From positions 12,966-76,965 of the forward strand of contig CAZVZK010000032.1 in NCBI GenBank assembly GCA_964630925.1: 64,000 bases of DNA, read 5' to 3'. Below, in pieces: positions 57,903 to 64,000 of this stretch. This DNA comes from RGDT01 sp964630925. GTDB taxonomy: Bacteria > Planctomycetota > Planctomycetia > Gemmatales > Gemmataceae. The position numbers and the translations under genes were made by a program. The notes under the pieces were generated by a model. It was not told where the DNA came from. It worked only from the letters and a program-made list of their open reading frames with translations, and ran no database searches. Within the stretch, counting starts at the first letter, position 1. The number at the start of each line of letters is the position of its first letter.

Positions 57903-59039
57903 ATGAGCATCGACGGCATCTGTTCGGCACGTTTCTCCGCCCTCCGCGATGCGTTCGCGGAGAACTTCGCGTCGCGCGGCGAGGTCGGCGCGTCGGTGTG
58001 CGTCGTCGTCTACGGGCGGGTCGAGGTGGACCTGTGGAGCGGCGTCGCGGACCGAGGCTCGGGGCGGCCCTGGCGGCGCGACACCCTCGGCGTGGTGTGG
58101 TCCTGCACGAAGGGGGCCGTCGCGGCGTGCCTGCATCTGCTCGCGGCACGCGGGCGGATCGACATTGATCGGCCCGTGGCCGACTACTGGCCGGAGTTCG
58201 CGCAGGCGGGCAAGGGCGGCATCCCCGTGCGCTGGCTGCTCACTCACGAGGCGGCGATTCCCGCCTTCCGCGAGCAGTTGCCGCCGGGGTCGCTGTATGA
58301 CTGGGATCATGTGGTCGGCGTCCTGGCGCGGGCGGAGCCGTTCTGGGAGCCGGGGACGCGGCAGGCGTACCACGCCTCCACGTTCGGGCATCTCGTGGGC
58401 GAGGTGGTGCGGCGTGTCTCGGGGAAGGGCGTCGGAGAGTTCTGGCGGGATGAGATCGCCGGGCCGCGTGGGCTCGATTTCCACCTCGGGCTGGCGGAGG
58501 GCGACGAGCCGCGCGTCGCGCCGACGATCAGGCCCGACCCGCTGCCGCCGGGTACGCCGCCGTGGCCGTTTCTCGCGGCCATCGGCAAGGACGCGGGCAA
58601 CATCCAGACGCTCACGGTGCGGAACACGGGCCGGCGGCCCGGTGACACGGATTCGCGGGAGGCGCACGCGGCGTGCCTGCCGAGCGGCGGGGGCGTCACC
58701 CACGCCCGGGGGCTCGCCGGGCTGTACGCCGCCCTCCTGGACGGGGCGTTCTTCCCGCGCTCGCTGGTCGAGGAGATCGGCGAGACGCACTCGGCCACGT
58801 CCGTCGATGGGACGTTGCTGGAGGCGATGCGGTTCGGGCTGGGGTACATGAAGGCGTGTCCGGGGCTGCCGATGGGGCGGGCGGCGTTCGGGCACGCGGG
58901 GATGGGGGGGTCGCTGGGGTTCTGCGACCCGGCGCTGGGGATGGCGTTCGGCTACACGATGAACAAGCAGGGGCACGGGGTGCTGCTCAACGCGCGCGGG
59001 CGGGCGCTCGTGGAGGCGGCGTACCGGGCGCTGGCGTGA
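57903..59039 (+). CDS. Serine beta-lactamase-fold hydrolase (class C / EstB-like)
   Basis: A 378-residue protein of the beta-lactamase family (PF00144 type). The S-x-x-K motif is S67-C-T-K70, giving the catalytic Ser and Lys. The second motif is Y156-H-A-S in place of Y-x-N, typical of esterases and class C relatives. A GHAGMGGS motif at about 325-332 takes the place of K-T-G. No signal peptide is seen, so it is probably cytoplasmic; esterase or peptidase-like activity is more likely than antibiotic resistance. The ATG at 57903 is chosen because the upstream ATG at 57864 lies within the REP-like element; neither has a good Shine-Dalgarno sequence. Confidence 0.85.
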   Translation: MSIDGICSARFSALRDAFAENFASRGEVGASVCVVVYGRVEVDLWSGVADRGSGRPWRRDTLGVVWSCTKGAVAACLHLLAARGRIDIDRPVADYWPEFAQAGKGGIPVRWLLTHEAAIPAFREQLPPGSLYDWDHVVGVLARAEPFWEPGTRQAYHASTFGHLVGEVVRRVSGKGVGEFWRDEIAGPRGLDFHLGLAEGDEPRVAPTIRPDPLPPGTPPWPFLAAIGKDAGNIQTLTVRNTGRRPGDTDSREAHAACLPSGGGVTHARGLAGLYAALLDGAFFPRSLVEEIGETHSATSVDGTLLEAMRFGLGYMKACPGLPMGRAAFGHAGMGGSLGFCDPALGMAFGYTMNKQGHGVLLNARGRALVEAAYRALA

Positions 59040-59064
59040 CGGCGGCCGGGGCGTGATCGGGCCT

Positions 59065-59090
59065 GGGGTGCGGCCGGGAGCCCGCACCCC
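59065..59090 (+). terminator. Intrinsic terminator after the hydrolase gene
   Basis: GGGGTGCGG (59065-59073) pairs perfectly with CCGCACCCC (59082-59090) around an 8-nt loop and is followed by TCTTCG. It starts 26 bp after the hydrolase stop at 59039, in the 87-bp gap before the convergent GDSL gene end. Confidence 0.6.
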
Positions 59091-59126
59091 TCTTCGATAC
59101 GACCCGGCCGCCTGGGGCGACGCCGG

Positions 59127-60788
59127 TCAGTCGCGGAAGATGTTCTTGCCTGATTTGGCGTTGTTACCCAGCACGAGCGAGGCGCACAGCGCGAAGTCGC
59201 CGTCGTCGGCGACGTACACGCCGCCGCCCTTGCCGCCGACGGCGGTGTTGGACGTGACCACGCTGCCATACAGGCGGGCCGTGGAGCCGGAGGCGACGAA
59301 GATGCCGCCGCCCTGGCCGGTGCCATAGGAGCCGCCGCCCGCGGTGTTGTTGGCGATCAGGGAGGCGAAGACGTCGAGCGAGGCGCCGTCGGCGTTGTAG
59401 ATGGCGCCGCCCTGGCGGGCGTGGTTGCCCGAGAGGAGGACGCCGACGAGGGTCAGGCTGCCGGCGTTGAAGATGGCGCCGCCCTGGTCGGCCTTGCCGT
59501 CGATGAGGCGGAGGGCGGCGATGGCGACGTCGGCCCCGGCGGCGACGTTGAAGAGGCGGGTCTGGCCTTGGCCGCTGATGGTGACGGAGGGGCCGCCGAT
59601 GAGCGTCAGGTCGTCCTTGATGTCGAGCTGGCTGTTGAGGTTGATGGTCTTCGGGCCGTGGCCGAGGGCGAAGGTGACGGTCTGCTCGCCGGGCATGAGG
59701 TCGGCGAGGGCGAGGGCCTCGCGGAGGCTGCGGCCGCCGTCGAGGGGGTCGATGGCGTCGGCGGTGGTGGTGACCGTGAGGTGGTTCTGGCCGAGGGCGG
59801 TCAGGACGCCGGCGGCGGCGTTGAGGCCGAGGAGGGCGTGGGCCTTGGCGCCGGGGTGGACGGAGTCGAAGAAGAGGTAGTCCTGGGTGTCGGGGCCAGG
59901 GGGCGCGACGAGGAGGCCGCCGCTGCCCTGCGCGCCGTTGTAGGCGGCGACGGCCTGGGTCCAGTTGGAGAAGCCCGGCTCGTTGGCGGGGCGGGCCCAG
60001 TCGTTGAACAGGGAGTAGGTGTCGTTGACGACGATGACGGCGTCGGGGTGGGCGGCCTGGACGCCGGCGAGGCCGGCGGTGAGGACGGAGTTGAAGACCT
60101 CGGCCCACTGGTTGGCGCCGGCGATGATGGCCGACTTGAGCGGTTCGGGGAAGGCGAGGTCCTGGAAGTAGGGGGTGCCGCCCAGGGGGGTCAGGGTGTT
60201 GATGACGAAGCGTCGGGCGCCGCCCGGCTCGTTGGCGAGCCTCATGACCTGGCCGACGAGGGTCTGGGCGGGGGTGACGGGGTCGAGGGTGGAGCCGTCA
60301 CCGGGGTCCTGTGCGAAGTCGGAGAAGAAGTCGTTGGAGCCGGCCCAGAAGGCGAAGAGGTCGTCGGGGGTGGGGGCGTGGCCGGCGAGGTACATGTCCA
60401 CCTGGGCGCCGATCTGGGGGACGCCGAAGAAGGAGGGCTCGGAGAGGGAGGCGCCGCCGAAGGAGAAGTCGAGGCCGCCGAGGAAGCTGGGGCTGACGGG
60501 GCCCTCTCCGAGGGCGTCGGCGAGCGTCTCGGCCCAGACGGGGCCGCTGGAGAAGCGCGTCTGGGGGAGGCCGAGGGGGCTGGTGGTGAAGTACGCGCCG
60601 GGGGGCGTGTAGCCGAAGGGCGAGGGCTGGCCGAGGTAGGCGGTGACGGCGGAGACGTTGCCGGCGTCGCTGAGGCTGTCGCCGAAGATGACGAGGTCGC
60701 CGATGGGGGAGGCGGACAGCGCGGTGCGGTCCTCCAGGGCCTCCAGGCGGGGGCGGGACGTACGGGCGCGGGACGAGAGGCGGCGCAT
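59127..60788 (-). CDS. Exported GDSL esterase/lipase fused to a C-terminal beta-helix
   Basis: A 553-residue protein. The N-terminus has RLEALEDRTAL (residues 14-24), the planctomycete export-type motif. The GDSL hydrolase domain (about 28-330) shows block I GDSLSD with nucleophile S38, block III GSNDFF and block V DSVHPGAKAH with the catalytic Asp-His. From about 335 a second module starts with LTVTTTADAIDPLDGGRSL, the usual cap of CSLREA-type beta-helices, and continues with GGAIFNAG/GGAIYNADG repeats to the C-terminus. It is probably an extracellular or cell-surface esterase acting on a polymer or lipid, held by the helix. GGAG lies 9 nt before the ATG. It is convergent with the hydrolase gene. 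Confidence 0.88.
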   Translation of the reverse strand: MRRLSSRARTSRPRLEALEDRTALSASPIGDLVIFGDSLSDAGNVSAVTAYLGQPSPFGYTPPGAYFTTSPLGLPQTRFSSGPVWAETLADALGEGPVSPSFLGGLDFSFGGASLSEPSFFGVPQIGAQVDMYLAGHAPTPDDLFAFWAGSNDFFSDFAQDPGDGSTLDPVTPAQTLVGQVMRLANEPGGARRFVINTLTPLGGTPYFQDLAFPEPLKSAIIAGANQWAEVFNSVLTAGLAGVQAAHPDAVIVVNDTYSLFNDWARPANEPGFSNWTQAVAAYNGAQGSGGLLVAPPGPDTQDYLFFDSVHPGAKAHALLGLNAAAGVLTALGQNHLTVTTTADAIDPLDGGRSLREALALADLMPGEQTVTFALGHGPKTINLNSQLDIKDDLTLIGGPSVTISGQGQTRLFNVAAGADVAIAALRLIDGKADQGGAIFNAGSLTLVGVLLSGNHARQGGAIYNADGASLDVFASLIANNTAGGGSYGTGQGGGIFVASGSTARLYGSVVTSNTAVGGKGGGVYVADDGDFALCASLVLGNNAKSGKNIFRD

Positions 60789-61023
60789 GGGTCTGCACTC
60801 CGTGCGGGCGATAGAAGGGTTACTTCACGTTATGGACGCGGCCGGCGGGCGGCTGACCCGCGCGAAAAAGTGGCCGCGTCCTCGCTTCCCCGTCCCTCCA
60901 CGGCCCGGCGTGCCGCCCCTCAGCCTCGTCATCATTTTTCCGGGGCGGCCGCCGCTGCTGACGGGTGGCGATTTCGGTAATCAGTCATGGTCGCCGACCT
61001 GGCCGCGCCCGGAGAGTGCCCCC

Positions 61024-61653
61024 ATGACCATCGACCCCCATCCGCTGCTCGACCTGGCGGTGCTGACCGTCACCTTCCGCCGTCCGCTGGGCGAGATCGC
61101 CACCCCGGCGGAGGTGCTGGCGCTGCTGGCGGCGGGCGCCGCGGCGCCGATGAGCGCGGACGACGGCGTCCGCGAGAAGGTGCGTGATCTGCTGCGGCAC
61201 GGCGGGTACAAGCCGACGGGGCGGGGGAAGCCGGCGTCGGAGTATCTGCTGCGGGCGGCGGGGGAGGGGAAGCTGTCGGGGATCAACCTGCCGGTGGACG
61301 TGTGCAACGCGGTGTCGCTGCACTCGGGCCTGCCGATCAGCGTGGTGGATCTCGGGCTGGCCGCCCCGCCCCTGCGCGTGGGGGTCGCCGGGGCGGGGGA
61401 GAAGTACGTGTTCAACGCGTCGGGGCAGGAGATCGACGTGAAGGGGTTGATCTGCCTGTTCGACGCGGCGGGGCCGTGCGCGAACGCGGTCAAGGATTCA
61501 CAGAGGACGAAGACGACGGGGGCGACGACGCGGGTGCTGGTGTGCGTGTGGGGGAGCCGGGATCTGCCGGGGCGGGCGGCGGCGGCGGCGGACTGGTATG
61601 GCGTGCTGTCGGGGTCGTCCGGATTCTGTGACGTGGCGCGAGGATTGGCGTGA
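61024..61653 (+). CDS. B3/B4 tRNA-binding domain protein
   Basis: A 209-residue soluble protein. The central part (about residues 75-165), with GINLPVDVCNAVSLHSGLPI, resembles the B3/B4 domain of phenylalanyl-tRNA synthetase beta subunits. Stand-alone B3/B4 proteins are thought to act in editing of misacylated tRNA or similar substrates, but this is not proven for this protein. The ATG at 61024 follows GGAGAG by 7 nt and is preferred over the longer frame from 60643. The gene ends 55 bp before the next kinase gene on the same strand, so co-transcription is likely, without a clear functional link. Confidence 0.75.
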   Translation: MTIDPHPLLDLAVLTVTFRRPLGEIATPAEVLALLAAGAAAPMSADDGVREKVRDLLRHGGYKPTGRGKPASEYLLRAAGEGKLSGINLPVDVCNAVSLHSGLPISVVDLGLAAPPLRVGVAGAGEKYVFNASGQEIDVKGLICLFDAAGPCANAVKDSQRTKTTGATTRVLVCVWGSRDLPGRAAAAADWYGVLSGSSGFCDVARGLA

Positions 61654-61708
61654 TAGAGTAGGCGGAAGGGGTGCATCCTACCGGCCCCCGTGCCAGGGAC
61701 GCACGAAC

Positions 61709-63979
61709 ATGAACAGCCCCGAGGCCGGCACGCCGCCGCGTGAGATGGAGCGTGGGCCTGCGCGCGAACAGGGCGGCGCGTGCCCGGTGCGGCGGATCGC
61801 GGAGCGGTTGGCGGCGGGCGCGGTGTGCGTGGTGGGGGAGTCGGTGTGGTTCAACGGCGAGGTGGCGCGTCTCACCGGGTATCGGCCCGAGGAGGTGGCG
61901 ACGCTGGACGCCTGGTTCGGGGCGCTGTACCCCGGCAGGGCGGAGGCGGCGCGCCGGCAGTACGAGGAGGACCGGGCGGCGGGTTTCCCGGAGTCGCGGC
62001 GTGTGGGGCTACGGCACAAGGGAGGGGAGGGGCGGCTGGCGGAGATCGCCGGCTACTCCGAAGGCGGTTCGGAGCTGTGGCTGGTGCGTGACCTGACGGG
62101 GGACGCGCGGCTGGCGCGGCTGCTGGAGCAGACGGAGCGGGCGGCGGGGGTGGGCGGGTGGGAGCTGGACGTGCATTCGGGGGCGGTGTACTGGACGGGG
62201 CAGACGCGCCGGCTGCACGGGGCCACGGCTACATTCGTCCCCGGGGCGGAGTCGGTGTTGCGGCTGTACACGCCGGCGTGTGCGGCGATGCTGGCGGAGG
62301 CGGTGGGGCTGGCCCGCGACGAGGGGGAGCCGTTCGACCTGGAGCTGGAGCTGGCGGACGGGACGCGCGGGCTGCGTGTGATCGGGGTGCCGTGCGTGGA
62401 GGAGGGCGGCGTCGCCAGGGTGTGCGGGTCGGTTCAGGACATCACGGAGAGGCGGCGGGCGGAAGAGGAGAGGCGGGAGGGGGAGGAGCGGAGGCGGCGG
62501 CTGATCGCGAGCAGCCCGGACTGTCTGGTGGAATTGGACGAGTCGGGTGGGGTGTTGTACGTGAGCCCGCGTGGGGCGGAGCTGCTGGAGGCGGGCGGGG
62601 CGGACGAGCTGGTCGGGACGCACTGGCCGGACTGGTGGGCGGACGACGCGCGGGGGGCGGCGGAGGCGGCGCTGGCGGAGGCGCTGGGTGGGGGGCCGGC
62701 GCGGTTCCAGGCGTTCAGCCCGACGCGGGCGGGGTCGCCGCGGTGGTGGGACGTGCAGGTGACGCCGCTGATGGTGCGGGCGGGGCAGCCGGCGCGGCTG
62801 CTGGTGGCGGCGCGGGACATGACGCCGATCCAGCAGGCGCAGCAGGAGCGCGAGGCGTTCCAGCGCAACCTGCTGCAGACGCAGAAGCTGGAGAGCCTGG
62901 GGGTGCTGGCGGGTGGGATCGCGCATGATTTCAACAACCTGCTGGCGGGGATCCTGGGGAACGCGGACCTGATCCAGGCGGGTCTGCCGGCGGGGTCGGA
63001 GAACGCGCGGATGCTGGGTCGGATCATCCACTCGGCGGAGCGGGCGGCGGAGATGTGCCGGCAGATGCTGGCGTACGCGGGGCGCGGGCGGTTCGTGATC
63101 GAGCCGCTGGACCTGGCGGCGCTGGTGGGCGACACGGTGCAGCTGTTGCAGCTGAGCATCTCGAAGCGGGCGACGCTGACGCTGTGCCTGCCGTGGGGCA
63201 TGCCGGCGGTGCTGGGGGACGCGGTGCAGCTGCGGCAGGTGCTGATGAACCTGGTGCTGAACGCCTCGGAGGCGCTGGGGGAGGAGGACGGGCTGGTGTC
63301 GGTGTCGGCGCACGCGGAGGGGGGGGTGGTGTGCCTGGAGGTGGAGGACACCGGCTGCGGGATGGACGAGGCGACGAGGGCGCGGATCTTCGAGCCGTTC
63401 TTCACGACGAAGTTCACGGGGCGGGGGCTGGGGCTGGCGGCGGTGCAGGGGATCGTGCGTGGGCACGGGGGGCGGCTGGAGGTGGACAGCAGGCCGGGGC
63501 AGGGGTGCCGGTTCCGGGTGTACCTGCCGGCGACGGGGGCGCCGGTGCCGGCGCGTGAGGCTCCGGCGGCCGACGCGGGGTGGCGTGGCGAGGGGCCGGT
63601 GCTGGTGGTGGATGATGACGAGCAGGTGCGGGGTGTGGCGGCGGAGATGGTGCGGTCCATCGGGTTCGACCCGGTGCAGGCGGGGGACGGGCAGGAGGCG
63701 CTGGCGAAGGTCGAGCGCGGGGGGCGTTACCGGGCTGTGCTGCTGGACCTGACGATGCCGCGGCTGGACGGGGTGGAGACGCTGGAGCGGCTGCGGGCGC
63801 TGGACGCCGACGTGCCGGTGGTGCTGATGTCGGGGTACAGCGGGCGGGAGCTGAGCGAGCGGTACGCGGGGCGCGGGCTGGCGGGGTTCCTGCAGAAGCC
63901 GTTCACGTGTGAGGCGTTGCGCGAGTCGCTGTACACGGCCTTGAGTAGGGGTCAGGGGTCAGGGGTCAGGGGTCAGTAA
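61709..63979 (+). CDS. Soluble hybrid histidine kinase (PAS repeats, HisKA, HATPase, REC)
   Basis: A 756-residue kinase. The ATG at 61709 with AGGGA upstream is chosen; the longer frame from 61598 overlaps the B3/B4 gene. About three PAS-like domains (about 25-130, 135-255 and 265-385) are followed by HisKA with H406 (GGIAHDFNNLL, NtrB-like), HATPase_c (GCGMDEATRARIFEPFFTT, GRGLGLAAV) and a C-terminal receiver with D680 (VLLDLTMPRLDG). No membrane segment is seen. The last nine residues (RGQGSGVRGQ-like) come from a heptanucleotide tandem repeat. The fusion of an NtrB-type kinase to a receiver is common in planctomycetes. Confidence 0.9.
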   Translation: MNSPEAGTPPREMERGPAREQGGACPVRRIAERLAAGAVCVVGESVWFNGEVARLTGYRPEEVATLDAWFGALYPGRAEAARRQYEEDRAAGFPESRRVGLRHKGGEGRLAEIAGYSEGGSELWLVRDLTGDARLARLLEQTERAAGVGGWELDVHSGAVYWTGQTRRLHGATATFVPGAESVLRLYTPACAAMLAEAVGLARDEGEPFDLELELADGTRGLRVIGVPCVEEGGVARVCGSVQDITERRRAEEERREGEERRRRLIASSPDCLVELDESGGVLYVSPRGAELLEAGGADELVGTHWPDWWADDARGAAEAALAEALGGGPARFQAFSPTRAGSPRWWDVQVTPLMVRAGQPARLLVAARDMTPIQQAQQEREAFQRNLLQTQKLESLGVLAGGIAHDFNNLLAGILGNADLIQAGLPAGSENARMLGRIIHSAERAAEMCRQMLAYAGRGRFVIEPLDLAALVGDTVQLLQLSISKRATLTLCLPWGMPAVLGDAVQLRQVLMNLVLNASEALGEEDGLVSVSAHAEGGVVCLEVEDTGCGMDEATRARIFEPFFTTKFTGRGLGLAAVQGIVRGHGGRLEVDSRPGQGCRFRVYLPATGAPVPAREAPAADAGWRGEGPVLVVDDDEQVRGVAAEMVRSIGFDPVQAGDGQEALAKVERGGRYRAVLLDLTMPRLDGVETLERLRALDADVPVVLMSGYSGRELSERYAGRGLAGFLQKPFTCEALRESLYTALSRGQGSGVRGQ
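63947..63976 (+). repeat. Heptanucleotide tandem repeat at the 3' end of a kinase gene
   Basis: Four exact copies of AGGGGTC plus AG run directly into the TAA stop at 63977-63979. The repeat supplies the last codons of the kinase. Because 7 is not a multiple of 3, copy-number change would alter the C-terminal tail and stop position. Confidence 0.9.
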
Positions 63980-64000
63980 GAAGAAGAGAAGACAAGTGAA

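Noticed and set aside
57903..59039. Antibiotic-resistance beta-lactamase
   Set aside because: The Y-x-N and K-T-G motifs are replaced by YHAS and HAG, and no signal peptide is visible; an esterase/peptidase-like hydrolase is more likely.
61598..61708. Longer N-terminus of the last kinase from 61598
   Set aside because: It overlaps the B3/B4 gene in another frame; the ATG at 61709 has AGGGA upstream and suits the operon spacing.

Overview
The window comes from a high-GC member of the Planctomycetota, most likely of the Gemmatales/Isosphaerales type. The evidence is three exported proteins that begin with the planctomycete LEP/LEALED(R)-type N-terminal motif, a very large multi-repeat surface protein, a c-type cytochrome of the Pirellula/Verrucomicrobium kind, an ECF sigma / Ser-Thr kinase cluster and many multi-PAS hybrid histidine kinases. 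No tRNA, rRNA, CRISPR array, insertion sequence or prophage gene was recognised.

Layout, positions 1-32300. All genes are on the minus strand: the 5' end of an SdrD/Cna-B-type surface protein (1-259), a TPR protein (808-2316), one giant secreted protein of about 9,090 residues (2359-29656) and a dipeptidyl-peptidase-IV-like S9 protease (30039-32285). The giant gene contains a 100-N assembly gap inside a 255-bp tandem YDG/MBG repeat. The gap makes the gene look split into two frames, but filling it with a single missing repeat segment (69 bp) restores one frame. From N to C terminus the protein holds an N-terminal export motif, an SBBP propeller, five LamG-like domains, a beta-helix of about 2,800 residues with a PA14 domain inside it, PKD domains, two hook-protein-like modules, about 1,300 residues of an unusual D-x-[DE]-x-x-G repeat, a metzincin-like zinc site, YDG repeats and RTX calcium-binding repeats.

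Positions 32600-64000 form a signalling-rich region: an RsbU-type PP2C phosphatase followed by a membrane hybrid kinase (32610-38103), a convergent 1602-residue hybrid kinase (38323-43131), an ECF sigma - zinc-finger/Ser-Thr kinase - ECF sigma cluster (43958-47286), a diheme cytochrome/propeller protein (47311-50460), a MEDS-domain sensor gene followed by a GAF/PAS hybrid kinase (55702 down to 50889), an STN/LRR protein (55935-57641), a serine beta-lactamase-fold hydrolase (57903-59039), a GDSL esterase fused to a beta-helix (59127-60788), a B3/B4-domain protein and a final hybrid kinase (61024-63979).

The most unusual signal is in the MEDS gene. The reading frame is interrupted by one TGA at 55199-55201 exactly where the family usually has cysteine (C-x-Y-D). 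Coding continues in the same frame with the conserved C-terminal part for 53 more codons and ends 8 nt before the downstream kinase, which lacks a clear ribosome binding site. A hairpin with a G-U loop lies just after the TGA, at the distance used by bacterial SECIS elements. This is a candidate selenocysteine-containing sensor; a nonsense mutation or sequencing error remains possible. Other points of interest are the giant gene's D-x-[DE] repeat, a 362-bp near-perfect internal duplication, and a REP-like inverted pair at 57757-57873.
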